Assembly: GCF_003014735.1 (NCBI RefSeq) | Contig: NZ_PYAX01000005.1 | Span: 1 to 64,000 of the forward strand | Source: Saccharothrix carnea | Lineage (GTDB): Bacteria; Actinomycetota; Actinomycetes; Mycobacteriales; Pseudonocardiaceae | Length of the DNA: 64,000 bases | Reading direction: 5' to 3' | Part shown: positions 43,840-53,823 of the stretch, piece by piece | Layout of the letters: the number at the start of each line of letters is the position of its first letter | How positions within the stretch are numbered: the first letter of the stretch is position 1 | Made by a program: the position numbers and the translations under genes | The notes under the pieces: generated by a model | What the model was told of the DNA's origin: nothing | Seen by the model: only the letters and a program-made list of their open reading frames with translations | The model's database searches: none

Positions 43840-46107
43840 TCAGTCGAACAGCGCCGGGAGGGTGCCCTCCCAGGCTTCGCGCAGCTCGGCCAGCGGCAGC
43901 GAGCCCAGCTCCTGGATCTCCAGGGCGTCGGACTCCGGGTCCACCACGCCGACCTTGCGCCACGGCAGGCCGCGCGCGGTGCACATGTCGGTGAACCGCA
44001 GCTCCTCCGTGCGCGGCACGGCCACCAGCACGCGGGCCGTCGACTCGCTGAACAGCTCGGTGAACAGGTCGCCCTCGAGGAACACGCGGGCACCGACCTC
44101 GCCGATCAGGCACGTCTCCACCAGCGCCTGCGCCAGGCCGCCATCGGACAGGTCGTGCGCGGCGGACAGCATGCCGTCCCGCGAACCCGCCACCAGCACC
44201 TCGCCCAGCAGCTTCTCCCGCGCCAGGTCCACCTCCGGCGGCAGGCCGCCCAGGTGCCCGTGCACGACGTGCGCCCACTCCGAGCCGCCGAACTCCGCGC
44301 GCGTCTCGCCGAGCAGCAGCAGCGTCTCGCCCGCCTCCGCGCCGATCCCGGTCGGGATGCGGCGGCGGACGTCGTCGATCACGCCCAGCACGCCCACGAC
44401 CGGCGTCGGCAGGATCGCCGTCGAACCGGTCTGGTTGTAGAAGCTGACGTTGCCGCCGGTCACCGGGATGCCCAGCGCGACGCACCCGTCCGCGAGGCCC
44501 TTCACGGCCCGCTCGAACTGCCACATCACCGCCGGGTCCTCCGGCGAGCCGAAGTTCAGGCAGTTCGTGACCGCGACCGGGGTCGCGCCCGTGGTCGCCA
44601 CGTTCCGGTACGCCTCGGCCAGCGCCAGCTGCGCGCCCGCGTACGGGTCGAGCTTGGTGTAGCGGCCGTTGCAGTCCGTGGACAGCGCCACGCCCCGGTG
44701 GGTCGACTCGTCGATCCGGATCATCCCCGAGTCGGCGGGCTGCGCGAGCACCGTGCCGCCGCGCACGTACCGGTCGTACTGCTGGGTGACCCACCGCTTC
44801 GACGCCAGGTTGGGCGACGCGGCCATCGTCTTGACCAGGTCGAGCAGCTCGTCCCGCGCCGGCTTCGGCAGCCGGTCCGGGGTGTCGGCCTGCAGCGCGT
44901 CCTGGTCGGCCGGGCGCTCGATCGGCCGGTTGTACACCGGGCCCTCGTGCGCCACCGTGCGCGGCGGCACGTCCAGCACGACCTCGTCGTGCCACGTGAT
45001 CACCAGCCGGTCGCCCTCGGTGACCTCGCCGATCTCGGTCGCGATGACGTCCCACTTGCGGCAGACCGCCATGAACGCGTCCAGGTCCTCCGGCCGCACG
45101 ACCGCGCACATGCGCTCCTGCGACTCGCTGGACAGGATCTCCGCCGGCGTCATGCCCGTGGCGCGCAGCGGCACCCGGTCCAGGTAGACGTGCATGCCGC
45201 CGTCACCGGCACTGGCCAGCTCCGACGTCGCGCACGCCAGGCCCGCGCCGCCCAGGTCCTGGATGCCGACCACGATGCGCTGCGCGAACAGCTCCAGGCA
45301 GCACTCGATCAGCACCTTCTCGGTGAACGGGTCGCCGACCTGCACGCTGGGCAGCTTCTTGCGCTTGCCCGCACCCGCCGAGTCGTCGAACGTCTCGCTG
45401 GCCAGCACCGACACGCCGCCGATGCCGTCCAGGCCCGTGCGGGCGCCGAACAGGATGACCTTGTTGCCGGTGCCCGAGGCGTGCGCCAGGTGCAGGTCCT
45501 CGACCCGCATCGCACCCACGCACAGGGCGTTGACCAGCGGGTTGCCCGCGTAGGTCGCGTCGAACACGACCTCGCCGCCGATGTTGGGCAGGCCGAGGCA
45601 GTTGCCGTAGCCGCCGACGCCGGCCACGATGCCCGGCAGCACGCGGCGGGTGTCCGGCGCGTCGGCCGGGCCGAACCGCAGCGGGTCCATCACGGCCAGC
45701 GGACGCGCGCCCATCGCCAGGATGTCGCGCACGATGCCACCCACACCCGTCGCCGCGCCCTGGTACGGCTCGACGTAGGACGGGTGGTTGTGGCTCTCGG
45801 CCTTGAACGTGATCGCCCAGCCGTCGCCGATGTCGACCACGCCCGCGTTCTCGCCGATGCCCGCGAGCATCTTCGCGCGCATCTCGTCGGTGGTCGTGTC
45901 GGAGAAGTACTTCAGGTGCACCTTGGACGACTTGTAGGAGCAGTGCTCGCTCCACATCACCGAGTACATGGCCAGCTCGGCGTCCGTGGGGCGGCGGCCC
46001 AGGATCTCCTTGATGCGGGCGTACTCGTCGTCCTTCAGGCCCAGCTCCTTGTAGGGCTGCTCCTGGTCGGGCGTGTTCTCCGCGTTCTTGACGGTGTCGA
46101 CGGTCAT
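43840..46107 (-). CDS. purL: Phosphoribosylformylglycinamidine synthase, large subunit (PurL)
   Basis: The 755-residue size is that of the small-type PurL that works with PurQ and PurS. Visible blocks are [96 protein letters not shown] and GNVSFYNQT. It converts FGAR to FGAM with ammonia from PurQ (step 4). The ATG at 46107 overlaps the purQ stop by one base. Confidence 0.97.
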   Translation of the reverse strand: MTVDTVKNAENTPDQEQPYKELGLKDDEYARIKEILGRRPTDAELAMYSVMWSEHCSYKSSKVHLKYFSDTTTDEMRAKMLAGIGENAGVVDIGDGWAITFKAESHNHPSYVEPYQGAATGVGGIVRDILAMGARPLAVMDPLRFGPADAPDTRRVLPGIVAGVGGYGNCLGLPNIGGEVVFDATYAGNPLVNALCVGAMRVEDLHLAHASGTGNKVILFGARTGLDGIGGVSVLASETFDDSAGAGKRKKLPSVQVGDPFTEKVLIECCLELFAQRIVVGIQDLGGAGLACATSELASAGDGGMHVYLDRVPLRATGMTPAEILSSESQERMCAVVRPEDLDAFMAVCRKWDVIATEIGEVTEGDRLVITWHDEVVLDVPPRTVAHEGPVYNRPIERPADQDALQADTPDRLPKPARDELLDLVKTMAASPNLASKRWVTQQYDRYVRGGTVLAQPADSGMIRIDESTHRGVALSTDCNGRYTKLDPYAGAQLALAEAYRNVATTGATPVAVTNCLNFGSPEDPAVMWQFERAVKGLADGCVALGIPVTGGNVSFYNQTGSTAILPTPVVGVLGVIDDVRRRIPTGIGAEAGETLLLLGETRAEFGGSEWAHVVHGHLGGLPPEVDLAREKLLGEVLVAGSRDGMLSAAHDLSDGGLAQALVETCLIGEVGARVFLEGDLFTELFSESTARVLVAVPRTEELRFTDMCTARGLPWRKVGVVDPESDALEIQELGSLPLAELREAWEGTLPALFD

Positions 46108-46778
46108 CAGGCCTTCACCACCGAGTCGACGAGGGACAGGAACATGCCGAGGCCGTCGTCGGTCGGCCCGGTGAGCGCGTCGATCGCGTGCTCCGGGTGC
46201 GGCATCAGGCCGACGACCCGGCCGTTGGCGCTGGTGATGCCCGCGATGTTGTTGCGCGAGCCGTTCGGGTTCTCGCCGACGTAGCGGAACACCACGCGGC
46301 CCTCGCCCTCCAGCTCGTCCAAAGTGGACTGGTCGGCCTGGTAGCCGCCCTCACCGGACTTCAGCGGGACGAGGATCTCCGCGCCCTGGTCGTACCGGGT
46401 GGTCCAGGCGGTGGCGTTGTTCTCCACCTTCAGCCACTGGTCGCGGCACACGAAGTGCAGCTTGTGGTTGCGGATCAGCGCGCCGGGCAGCAGGTGCGCC
46501 TCGCAGAGGATCTGGAAGCCGTTGCAGATGCCGAGGACCGGCATGCCCTTCTTCGCCGCGTCGACCACTTCCTGCATGACCGGGGCGAACCGGGCGATCG
46601 CGCCGCAGCGCAGGTAGTCGCCGTAGGAGAACCCACCGGGCACGATGACCGCGTCCACGTCCTTCAGGTCGTGGTCGGCGTGCCAGAGCTTGACCGCTTC
46701 CCCACCCGCGTACCGGACCGCGCGCTCGGCGTCGACGTCGTCCAGCGTGCCGGGGAACGTGATGACCCCGACCCTCAT
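46107..46778 (-). CDS. purQ: Phosphoribosylformylglycinamidine synthase, glutaminase subunit (PurQ)
   Basis: The 223-residue class I glutamine amidotransferase begins [19 protein letters not shown]. It has the catalytic Cys in [20 protein letters not shown] and His/Glu in [10 protein letters not shown]. It supplies ammonia to PurL. It overlaps purS by 4 bases and purL by one base. Confidence 0.97.
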   Translation of the reverse strand: MRVGVITFPGTLDDVDAERAVRYAGGEAVKLWHADHDLKDVDAVIVPGGFSYGDYLRCGAIARFAPVMQEVVDAAKKGMPVLGICNGFQILCEAHLLPGALIRNHKLHFVCRDQWLKVENNATAWTTRYDQGAEILVPLKSGEGGYQADQSTLDELEGEGRVVFRYVGENPNGSRNNIAGITSANGRVVGLMPHPEHAIDALTGPTDDGLGMFLSLVDSVVKA

Positions 46779-47014
46779 GCCTCGACCCGCCTCACGACCC
46801 AGTCCTCGATCACGGGGTTGGCGAGGAAGGTCTCGGCGATCTTGGCGAGCGTGGCGTCGTCGACGTCGTCGGCGACCTCCAGCTCGAAGTGCTTGCCCTG
46901 GCGGACAGAGGTGATTCCGTCGAACCCGAGACGGGGCAGCGCGTTGGCCACCGCCTGTCCTTGCGGGTCGAGGATTTCGGGCTTCGGCATGACGTCGACG
47001 ACGACTCGGGCCAC
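46775..47014 (-). CDS. purS: Phosphoribosylformylglycinamidine synthase, PurS subunit
   Basis: GTG 47014 gives 79 residues, the normal PurS size; the longer frame upstream is not supported. The sequence [40 protein letters not shown] and [11 protein letters not shown] is diagnostic. PurS bridges PurQ and PurL and helps channel ammonia. It is the first gene of purSQL. Confidence 0.96.
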   Translation of the reverse strand: MARVVVDVMPKPEILDPQGQAVANALPRLGFDGITSVRQGKHFELEVADDVDDATLAKIAETFLANPVIEDWVVRRVEA

Positions 47015-47170
47015 GACAGGCTGCTCCAAGCTAGGAGGGCTGGCGGTACTCGCAGAGCCTACCTGACCAGGGTGTTCATCAACTTCGCACGTGGTGGGCA
47101 GCACACGTTCACCTGGGATCACCCGATCGTGACAAGGTCGTTTCGACGGTTTCTTGCTAATCTGATCTCG

Positions 47171-47225
47171 CCAAGGCCCCGTAGGCCGAGGAAGTGGGCC
47201 CAGCCAACGTCCGGACGGTCGGCGG
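47171..47225. repeat. Direct repeat, left copy, flanking the DUF3800-like gene
   Basis: The 55 bases 47171-47225 match 47929-47983 at 52 positions in the same orientation. The copy contains the palindrome CGTCCGGACG and is followed by a similar T-rich tail (TTTCGCGCTTTC). It ends 17 bases before the DUF3800-like stop codon. Confidence 0.85.
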
Positions 47226-47241
47226 CTGGGTTTCGCGCTTT

Positions 47242-47784
47242 CTAGGGTTCGTGGTCGAGCTTGACGACCCGCACAACGGTCCCCATCGCCCGACGCGCCC
47301 AGTCACCTCCTGCACCGTGCGACCACGCGACCGCGTCGGGGATCCAGAGCAGCGGCTCCGAGGTGCTGAGCAAGTGCTCGTAGGCAAGTTGCGACGCCCG
47401 CGGGTACTTGCCCAGGGACGTCCGCATCGTGCGGTCGTCGAGAATGTCCCGATCTTCGCGAGTGTCGAGGACGAGGCGGTTGACATCCAAGTCGAGCATG
47501 TCGGCGGTCAACCGGGCGAGGCAATCCTGGCGCGCCGCTTCCGCATCGCGCGAGAAGGCCCGTTGGTAGATGCGCACCCGAGCTCCACCCTCCGCCAGCC
47601 GCGCGAGAATCAACCGGCGCCGTTGCTGTGTCTCCTTCTTGAAGTGCAGTTCCCGCTGCCCGGGCAGGAGGAGTCCGCGCAACAGGGTGCGCAGCGGACG
47701 CAGCTCCGCCGGTGCCACCACGGCGGCAGCGAGGAAGTACTGGTGGTTGCGCTGAGATTCGTCGACAAAAGCATGCACGCTCAC
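47242..47784 (-). CDS. DUF3800-like protein (RNase H-like fold suspected)
   Basis: The 180-residue protein starts SVHAFVDESQRNHQYFLAAA, matching the DUF3800 beginning where an Asp-Glu pair lies on the first strand. LLPGQRELHFKKETQQRRRL, VRIYQRAF, VNRLVLDTREDRDILDD and LLWIPDAVAWSHGAGGDWAR follow, the last containing a conserved late Asp. DUF3800 proteins are predicted RNase H-fold nucleases and occur near mobile and defence genes; this assignment is from memory of family patterns. The gene is bracketed by 55-base direct repeats, and its upstream region (47785-47928) is less GC-rich than the surroundings, which suggests acquisition as a unit. Confidence 0.7.
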   Translation of the reverse strand: MSVHAFVDESQRNHQYFLAAAVVAPAELRPLRTLLRGLLLPGQRELHFKKETQQRRRLILARLAEGGARVRIYQRAFSRDAEAARQDCLARLTADMLDLDVNRLVLDTREDRDILDDRTMRTSLGKYPRASQLAYEHLLSTSEPLLWIPDAVAWSHGAGGDWARRAMGTVVRVVKLDHEP

Positions 47785-47928
47785 GGCCGAATATCGACAC
47801 TTGACCGTTGCCGCTGGAACAATTCCCTCCGAACGTGTGTCGACTCGCCCCAGTGGTCCAATTTCGAGGCGGATTCACCCGTCGAGAATTGGGTTCCCGG
47901 TGCGGCACTTCGCCAAGATTGGAACAGC

Positions 47929-47983
47929 CGAGGCCCCGTAGGCCGAGGAAGCGGGCCCAGCCGACGTCCGGACGGTCGGCGGA
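47929..47983. repeat. Direct repeat, right copy, flanking the DUF3800-like gene
   Basis: This is the partner of 47171-47225 (52 of 55 bases identical). It contains GCCGAC (47961-47966) and GTCGGC (47976-47981) as arms around GTCCGGACG, a hairpin; CGCGCCTTTTTTC follows, so the unit looks terminator-like on the plus strand. The 143-base stretch between the DUF3800-like start and this copy holds no gene that I can see. Confidence 0.85.
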
Positions 47984-48071
47984 CGTGCTCGCGCCTTTTT
48001 CAGCCCGGTAGGGCGTTCGCTATGGGCGGACGTGGTGGCGGGGGACGGGTCGGCACCGCAGGGTGGGGATC

Positions 48072-49043
48072 ATGCGCATCCTGGTGCTCGGTGGGACGGT
48101 GTTCCTCAGCAAGGCGACAGCGGCCGAAGCGGTGCGGCGGGGGCACGAGGTGGTCTGCGCGGCACGGGGGGAGTCCGGGCGGGTGCCGGACGGGGCCGTG
48201 CTGGTGCCGGTGGACCGGGATGTCGACCTGGGGCCGTTGGAGGGTGCGCACTTCGACGCGGTGGTGGACGTGGCGAAGATGTCGGTCACGTGGGTCCGCC
48301 GGGCGTTGAGAGCGGTGACCGCGGACCACTGGACGTTCGTCTCCAGCTGCTCGGTCTACGCCGACCACTCCGTCCCCGGCACGACGGCCACGCTGGACCC
48401 GCTGGAGGACGACCCCGACGCGCCGATGTCCTCCGAGCGCTACGGCGCGGTCAAAGTCGCCGGTGAGCACGCCGTCCTCGACGCCATCGGCGACCGCGCC
48501 TTCATCGTCCGCGCCGGCCTCATCACCGGCCCCGGCGACCCGAGCGACCGGTTCGGCTACTGGCCCAACCGGCTGTCCCGGGGTGGCCGGGTGGCCGTCC
48601 CCGACGCGCCCGACCAGCCCGCGCAGCACGTCGACGTGCGCGACCTCGCCGCCTGGATCGTGGACGCGGCCGAGCGGCGCACCACCGGCACCTACGACGC
48701 GATCGGCCCCGCTAACCCGTTGTCGCTGGTCCTGGGCGAGATCGCGGGCGCGGTGGCGCCGCCGGGCACGGTACTGGTCCGCATCCCCGAGCCCGCCCTC
48801 CAGCGGCACGGCGTCGAGCCGTGGATGGGTGCGAAGTCCCTGCCGCTGTGGCTGCCGCCGTCGCACCGGGCGATGATGTTCCGCGACGCGGGTCCCGCGC
48901 TGGCGGCGGGACTGCGGGTCCGACCCACGGCCGAGACGGCGGTGGACGCGTTGGCGTACGAGCAGGCCCTCGGCCTGGACCGCACCCGACGTGCGGGACT
49001 GCCGCCGGGCGTGGAGGACGCGCTGCTGCACGACGTGGGGTGA
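48072..49043 (+). CDS. NAD-dependent epimerase/dehydratase family protein (extended SDR)
   Basis: ATG 48072 has GGGTGGGG just upstream; a GTG at 48063 is also in frame. The 323-residue protein has the extended-SDR cofactor motif (ILVLGGTVFLSKATAAEAVR), FDAVVDVAKMSVTWV, WTFVSSCSVYADHS (Ser/Tyr region) and SERYGAVKVAGEHAV (catalytic YxxxK). It resembles actinobacterial reductases or epimerases of unknown substrate. Confidence 0.85.
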   Translation: MRILVLGGTVFLSKATAAEAVRRGHEVVCAARGESGRVPDGAVLVPVDRDVDLGPLEGAHFDAVVDVAKMSVTWVRRALRAVTADHWTFVSSCSVYADHSVPGTTATLDPLEDDPDAPMSSERYGAVKVAGEHAVLDAIGDRAFIVRAGLITGPGDPSDRFGYWPNRLSRGGRVAVPDAPDQPAQHVDVRDLAAWIVDAAERRTTGTYDAIGPANPLSLVLGEIAGAVAPPGTVLVRIPEPALQRHGVEPWMGAKSLPLWLPPSHRAMMFRDAGPALAAGLRVRPTAETAVDALAYEQALGLDRTRRAGLPPGVEDALLHDVG

Positions 49044-49069
49044 GCGGCGCCGCAGAGAGGAGCACCCGC

Positions 49070-49681
49070 ATGCTGATCTCCCACTTCGGGCACTCGTGCC
49101 TGCTGGTCGACACGGGCGCGGCCCGGCTGCTGTTCGACCCCGGCGTGTACTCGTCGGGCTTCGAGGTGCTCGAAGGGCTCGACGCGATCCTGGTCACCCA
49201 CGAGCACCGCGACCACGTCGACCCGGGCGCGCTGGCCGCCGTCCGCGCGGCCAACCCCGGCGCACGCCTGATCGCGCCGTTCGACCTGGAGGGCGCCGAG
49301 ATCGTCAATCCAGGTGACGCGCTGGAGTTCGGCGGCACGGCCGTCACGGTCGTCGACGCGCCCCACGAGGTCATCCACGACCGGATCGAACTGCCGGTCA
49401 ACGTCGGCTACCTGGTCGACCACGGCGCGTTCTACCACCCCGGCGACTCGCTGACCGTGCCCGGGCAGCGCGTCGACGTCCTCGGCCTGCCCACCGCCGC
49501 GCCGTGGATGAAGGTCTCCGACGCGGCGGACTTCCTGGCGAAGGTCGGCCCGCGCAAGGCGGTGCCGATCCACGAGGCGATCCTGGCCCGGACGGAGGTC
49601 TTCTACCGCGTCCTGGTCGGCACCGCGCCCGAAGGCGTCGAGGTCGTCGTGCTGCCGCGCGGCGAAGCGGTCGAGCTGTAG
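49070..49681 (+). CDS. MBL-fold metal-dependent hydrolase (UPF0173-like)
   Basis: ATG 49070 follows GAGAGGAG. The 203-residue protein begins LISHFGHSCLLVDTGAARLL and has the metal motif VTHEHRDHVDPG (HxHxDH), with further ligands in APHEVIH, GYLVDHGAFYHPGDSL and AVPIHEA. The family is a compact L-ascorbate-6-phosphate lactonase-like group; the substrate is unknown. It lies 26 bases after the epimerase stop and ends in a 79-base convergent overlap with the next gene. Confidence 0.88.
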   Translation: MLISHFGHSCLLVDTGAARLLFDPGVYSSGFEVLEGLDAILVTHEHRDHVDPGALAAVRAANPGARLIAPFDLEGAEIVNPGDALEFGGTAVTVVDAPHEVIHDRIELPVNVGYLVDHGAFYHPGDSLTVPGQRVDVLGLPTAAPWMKVSDAADFLAKVGPRKAVPIHEAILARTEVFYRVLVGTAPEGVEVVVLPRGEAVEL

Positions 49682-50322
49682 GTCGCGGGCGACGCGCCGT
49701 GGTGCAGGGCCAGGTCGACGGCCTCCAGCACGGCCTCGCGCGGCCCGAGCCGGTCCAGGTCGGCCGCGTCCACGCCGATCCGCACGAGCCCGCCGCGCCG
49801 TGCCGCCCGGCCGACGCTGAGCAGGTAGCTCCAGTGCTCGGTGACCATCCGCACCCGGCCGGCCCGCGTGGCGCCGGTGCGCAGGTCGCGCACGCCCACC
49901 ATGTCGGCGCACACCGCGAACCGGTGCCGGCGCAGCGCGACCAGCGTGCCGGGTGACGCGAGCCACGACGGCGGCGCGAACACCTCCGTGGCCAGGCCCA
50001 GCCGCTCCAGGCCGGCCCGGGCGGCGACCAGCCGCAGGCCGGCTTCGTGCGCGGGCAGCGCGGCGAACTCGGCCCGGCGGCGCAGCGACACGGCCCTGCG
50101 GGTCGGGTCCGGCTGGTGGTCGAAACCGTGCAGGACCAGCGCGTCACCGGCAGCCACGCGGCGGCGCACCCAGCTCAACGCCTCACCGGGCACGGCCTTG
50201 CGCGGCGCGAGGAGCAGCGACAACGGCACCCGCCGCCGGTCCAGTTCGTCGGCGAGGTCGGCGCACCGGGCGAGCGTGCTCGGCCCGATGCCGGACAGCG
50301 AAACCACGAGTTCGGCGACCAT
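49603..50322 (-). CDS. Polysaccharide deacetylase-like (DUF2334) protein
   Basis: The 239-residue protein shows ELVVSLSGIGPSTLARCADL, VPLSLLLAPRK, DALVLHGFDHQPDPTRRAVS (His-Gly-x-Asp-His metal-type motif) and VFAPPSWLASPGTLVALRRH, which match the DUF2334/NodB-like fold. It may remove acetyl or similar groups from a glycan. The C-terminus runs into low-complexity Ser/Thr within the 79-base overlap with the MBL gene. The true stop could be affected by that overlap, but the frame is intact. Confidence 0.75.
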   Translation of the reverse strand: MVAELVVSLSGIGPSTLARCADLADELDRRRVPLSLLLAPRKAVPGEALSWVRRRVAAGDALVLHGFDHQPDPTRRAVSLRRRAEFAALPAHEAGLRLVAARAGLERLGLATEVFAPPSWLASPGTLVALRRHRFAVCADMVGVRDLRTGATRAGRVRMVTEHWSYLLSVGRAARRGGLVRIGVDAADLDRLGPREAVLEAVDLALHHGASPATYSSTASPRGSTTTSTPSGAVPTRTR

Positions 50323-50394
50323 GACACCCAGTGCGCCTCACCGGCGTGTCGCCCGCTCTAAGACGAGGTGACGCCCGGGTGCGGAGCCGGCGAA

Positions 50395-51300
50395 CTATTC
50401 CGCGCCCGTCTCGTCGGGGCTGGGCCAGTCCGCGAACGAACGGCCGGTGATCAGCTCGTACGCCTCGACGTATCGGGACCGGGTGGCGGCGACGACGTCG
50501 TCGGGCAGAGGTGGCGGCGGGGTGTCGGACGCCCGGTCCCAGCCGGAGGCGGGCGAGGTCAACCAGTCGCGCACGTACTGCTTGTCGAACGACGGCTGCA
50601 CGCGCCCCGGCGCGTACCCCTCCAGCGGCCAGTACCGCGACGAGTCCGGCGTCAGCACCTCGTCGCCGAGCACCAGCGTCCCCGACCGGTCCAGCCCGAA
50701 CTCGAACTTCGTGTCCGCCAGGACCACGCCGCGCGACCGGGCGAACTCCCGTGCCGCGCCGTAGACCTCCAGCGTGGCGTCACGCAGCCGGGCCGCCAAC
50801 GGGGCACCGACCTCCGCCTCGACGTGCGCGAACGACACGTTCTCGTCGTGCGCGCCGAGCTCGGCCTTGGTCGCCGGGGTGAAGATCGGCGGCACCAGCT
50901 CCGAGGCCTCCACCAGCCCGGACGGCAGCTCCACCCCGCACACCGACCCGGTCTGCCGGTACTCGGCCATCCCCGACCCGGTCAGGTAGCCGCGCGCCAC
51001 GCACTCCACCTGGACCATCTCCAGCCGCCGCACCAGCAGCGCCCGGCCGCGCACCTCGGCGGGGATGCGCGGGTCGTCCCACGCCACCAGGTGGTTGGGC
51101 ACCAGGTCCGCGAACTTCTCGAACCAGAACACGCTCATCGCGGTGAGCACCCGCCCCTTGTCCGGGATCTGGGTGGTCAGCACGTGGTCGAAGGCGGAGA
51201 TCCGGTCGGACGCCACGAACAGCAGCAGGTCGTCGTCCACCTCGTGGACCTGACGGACCTTGCCTTCGGCGACCTGCCGGTAGTCGGCGAGCTTGGGCAC
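50395..51300 (-). CDS. purC: Phosphoribosylaminoimidazole-succinocarboxamide synthase (PurC)
   Basis: The 301-residue protein (GTG 51300) has [80 protein letters not shown] and [20 protein letters not shown], the SAICAR synthetase signatures. It is the type of about 300 residues. It joins aspartate to CAIR in step 7. It is divergent from an amino-acid transporter operon. Confidence 0.96.
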   Translation of the reverse strand: MPKLADYRQVAEGKVRQVHEVDDDLLLFVASDRISAFDHVLTTQIPDKGRVLTAMSVFWFEKFADLVPNHLVAWDDPRIPAEVRGRALLVRRLEMVQVECVARGYLTGSGMAEYRQTGSVCGVELPSGLVEASELVPPIFTPATKAELGAHDENVSFAHVEAEVGAPLAARLRDATLEVYGAAREFARSRGVVLADTKFEFGLDRSGTLVLGDEVLTPDSSRYWPLEGYAPGRVQPSFDKQYVRDWLTSPASGWDRASDTPPPPLPDDVVAATRSRYVEAYELITGRSFADWPSPDETGAE

Positions 51301-51363
51301 GGCCGAAGCCTACTTGCCCGGAGCTCTCGGGCTGCTCTTCCCACCTGCGGCAAGATTCAGCGC

Positions 51364-52215
51364 ATGCGTGCACCCGGACTGATACTCACCGTGACCGCCC
51401 TGCTCGCGGTCGCCTGCGCCCCCGCGGACGAGGCACCGCCACCGACCAACCAGGTCGACGGCGTGGCCTGCACGAAGGACAAGCTGCCCACGCTCACCCC
51501 GGGCAAGATCACCTTCGGCACGGACCAACCGGTGTACGAGCCCTGGTTCGTGGACGACGACCCGACCAACGGCAAGGGCTTCGAGTCCGCGATCGCCTAC
51601 GCGCTGGCCGAGGAGCTGGGCTACGCGAAGACCGACGTGGTGTGGACCCGGGTGCCGTTCAACGCGGCCATCCAGCCGGGCAAGAAGACCTACGACATGG
51701 ACCTGAACGAGTTCTCCATCACCGAGGAGCGCAAGCAGGCCGTCGACTTCTCCGCGCCGTACTACGACGTGGACCAGGCCGTGATCACGCTGAACACGTC
51801 CAAGGCCGCGTCGGTGAAGACGCTGGCCGAGCTCAAGAAGGTCAAGATCGGCGCGCAGGTCGGCACGACCAGCTTCGACGCCGCCGAGCGGCTGCAGCCG
51901 GAGCAGGACGTCGCGGTCTACAACACCAACGACGACGGCAAGGCCGCGCTGCGCGCCGGGCAGATCGACGCGCTGGTGGTCGACCTGCCGACCGCGTTCT
52001 ACATCACGAGCGCGGAGCTGGAGGAAGGCCTGATCATCGGGCAGATCCCGGCGGGCGACGGCAAGCCCGAGCAGTTCGGCATCGTGCTGGACAAGGGCAG
52101 CCCGCTCACCCCGTGCGTGTCCACGGCGGTGGAGAACCTGCGCGCCGACGGCTCGCTGGCCAGGATCGAGCAGGAGTGGCTGTCCTCCGCGGGCAGCGCA
52201 CCCGAACTGAAGTGA
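51364..52215 (+). CDS. Amino-acid-type ABC transporter substrate-binding lipoprotein
   Basis: The 283-residue protein has a lipoprotein signal (ILTVTALLAVAC), then a class II (SBP_bac_3) binding domain: KITFGTDQPVYEPWFVDDDP, KGFESAIAYALAEELGY, KTYDMDLNEFSITEERKQAV, DFSAPYYDVDQAV, VKIGAQVGTTSFDAAERLQP. The family binds polar amino acids or similar small solutes. It is coupled to the permease (GTGA overlap) and then to the ATPase. Confidence 0.92.
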   Translation: MRAPGLILTVTALLAVACAPADEAPPPTNQVDGVACTKDKLPTLTPGKITFGTDQPVYEPWFVDDDPTNGKGFESAIAYALAEELGYAKTDVVWTRVPFNAAIQPGKKTYDMDLNEFSITEERKQAVDFSAPYYDVDQAVITLNTSKAASVKTLAELKKVKIGAQVGTTSFDAAERLQPEQDVAVYNTNDDGKAALRAGQIDALVVDLPTAFYITSAELEEGLIIGQIPAGDGKPEQFGIVLDKGSPLTPCVSTAVENLRADGSLARIEQEWLSSAGSAPELK

Positions 52216-53042
52216 CGAGCGAGCTGCAACGGGAGCGCCTGGCCTACAAGCGCTCCCGTTCGCGGCGGTCCACGCTGGTGGCGCTGCTGTCGACCGCCGT
52301 GTTCGCCGCGGCGGTCGGCGTCACCGTCGCCCGCGCGCCGGGCTGGCCACGCGTGCGGCAGTCGTTCTTCAACGTGGAGATCGCCTGGCGGTCGCTGCCC
52401 GCGATCCTGGAGGGCCTCTGGCTGAACCTGCGCGTGCTGGCCGTGTGCGGTGTGCTGATCGTGGTGTTCGCGCTGGTCGTGGCCGTGTTGCGGACGTTGC
52501 GCGGCCCGGTGTGGTTCCCGCTGCGCGTGCTGGCGACGGTGTACGTGGACCTGTTCCGCGGCATGCCGTTGATCATCCTGCTGTACCTGGTCGGGTTTGG
52601 CCTGCCCGCGTTGCGGCTCACCGGCGTGCCGAACGACTTCGTGGTGCTGGGCGGGGCGGCGCTCGTGCTCGCGTACACCGCGTTCGTGGCCGAGGTCTTC
52701 CGCGCCGGGATCGAATCGGTGCACCCGTCGCAGGTGGCGGCGGCCCGGTCGCTCGGTCTCGGCCGGCGCGAGACCATGCGGCTGGTGGTGCTGCCGCAGG
52801 CCGTGCGGCGGGTCATGCCCGCGCTGCTGAACGACTTCGTCTCGCTGCAGAAGGACTGCGGGCTGATCTCGGTGCTCGGCGCGGTGGACGCGGTGCGCGC
52901 GGCGCAGATCGAGCAGGCGCGGGCGTTCAACTTCACCCCGTACGTGGTGGCGGGGCTGCTGTTCGTGCTGCTCGCGGTGCCCACGGCGCGGTTCGCCGAC
53001 GCGCTGGGCCGCCGGGTGGAGCGCCGTCAGGGGGGACGATGA
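52212..53042 (+). CDS. Amino-acid-type ABC transporter permease
   Basis: The 276-residue protein starts at GTG 52212 inside the binding-protein stop. Five or six transmembrane segments include TLVALLSTAVFAAAVGVTVA and ILEGLWLNLRVLAVCGVLIV. The cytoplasmic EAA loop is present (ESVHPSQVAAARSLGLGRRE, then VLPQAVRRVMPALLNDF). It is a HisMQ-type permease, probably used as a homodimer. Confidence 0.92.
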   Translation: MTSELQRERLAYKRSRSRRSTLVALLSTAVFAAAVGVTVARAPGWPRVRQSFFNVEIAWRSLPAILEGLWLNLRVLAVCGVLIVVFALVVAVLRTLRGPVWFPLRVLATVYVDLFRGMPLIILLYLVGFGLPALRLTGVPNDFVVLGGAALVLAYTAFVAEVFRAGIESVHPSQVAAARSLGLGRRETMRLVVLPQAVRRVMPALLNDFVSLQKDCGLISVLGAVDAVRAAQIEQARAFNFTPYVVAGLLFVLLAVPTARFADALGRRVERRQGGR

Positions 53043-53788
53043 CCGAACCGGTGCTCAGCGTGCGCGGTGTGGTGAAGCGCTACGGCGACCACACCGTGCT
53101 GGACGGGATCAGCCTCGACGTGCGCGAGCACGAGGTGGTCACCGTGATCGGGTCGTCGGGTTCGGGCAAGTCGACGCTGCTGCGCTGCGTGAACCTGCTC
53201 GAGGAGCTGGACGACGGGCAGGTGCTGCTCGACGGCGTCGACGTGTCCGACCCGCGGGTGGACGCCGACGTGGCGCGGCGCGGCATGGGCATCGTGTTCC
53301 AGGCGTTCAACCTGTTCCCGCACATGACCGTGCTGGACAACGTCACGCTGGCGCCGCGCGTGGTGCACCGCGTGCCGCGGGAGGAGGCCGAGCGCAACGC
53401 CCTCGACCTGCTCGACCGGGTCGGCCTCGCGGACCGGGCGGGCGGCTACCCCGAGCAGCTGTCCGGCGGGCAGCAGCAGCGGGTGGCGATCGCGCGGGCG
53501 TTGGCCTACTCGCCGCGGTTGCTGCTGCTGGACGAGATCACCAGCGCGTTGGACCCGGAGTTGGTGGGGGAGGTGCTGGCGCTGGTCAGGGAGCTGGCGG
53601 AGGCGGGCCGGACGATCCTGATGGCCACCCACGAGATGGGCTTCGCCCGGCAGGTCGCCGACCGGGTGGTGTTCCTCGACGGCGGCAGGCTGGTCGAGTC
53701 GGGGCCGCCCGAACAGGTGCTCGGCGAGCCCGTGCACCCGCGCACCCGGCAGTTCCTGCGGCGGATCATCGACGCGGGCCGCCTTTAG
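53039..53788 (+). CDS. Amino-acid-type ABC transporter ATP-binding protein
   Basis: The 249-residue protein has Walker A VIGSSGSGKSTLLR, Q-loop VFQAFNLFPHM, signature QLSGGQQQRVAIARAL, Walker B LLLLDEITSALDPEL and switch His in MATHEMGFA. It is closest in pattern to the GlnQ/HisP class. DEIT in place of DEPT is a minor variation also seen in this class. The ATG overlaps the permease stop (ATGA). Confidence 0.94.
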   Translation: MTEPVLSVRGVVKRYGDHTVLDGISLDVREHEVVTVIGSSGSGKSTLLRCVNLLEELDDGQVLLDGVDVSDPRVDADVARRGMGIVFQAFNLFPHMTVLDNVTLAPRVVHRVPREEAERNALDLLDRVGLADRAGGYPEQLSGGQQQRVAIARALAYSPRLLLLDEITSALDPELVGEVLALVRELAEAGRTILMATHEMGFARQVADRVVFLDGGRLVESGPPEQVLGEPVHPRTRQFLRRIIDAGRL

Positions 53789-53823
53789 GCCGCTCGGGAG
53801 ACGCCACTTGGGGTATCGGACGG

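Noticed and set aside
47171..47225. A tRNA-derived attachment site
   Set aside because: No cloverleaf, T-loop or anticodon arm could be drawn, and no integrase is present.
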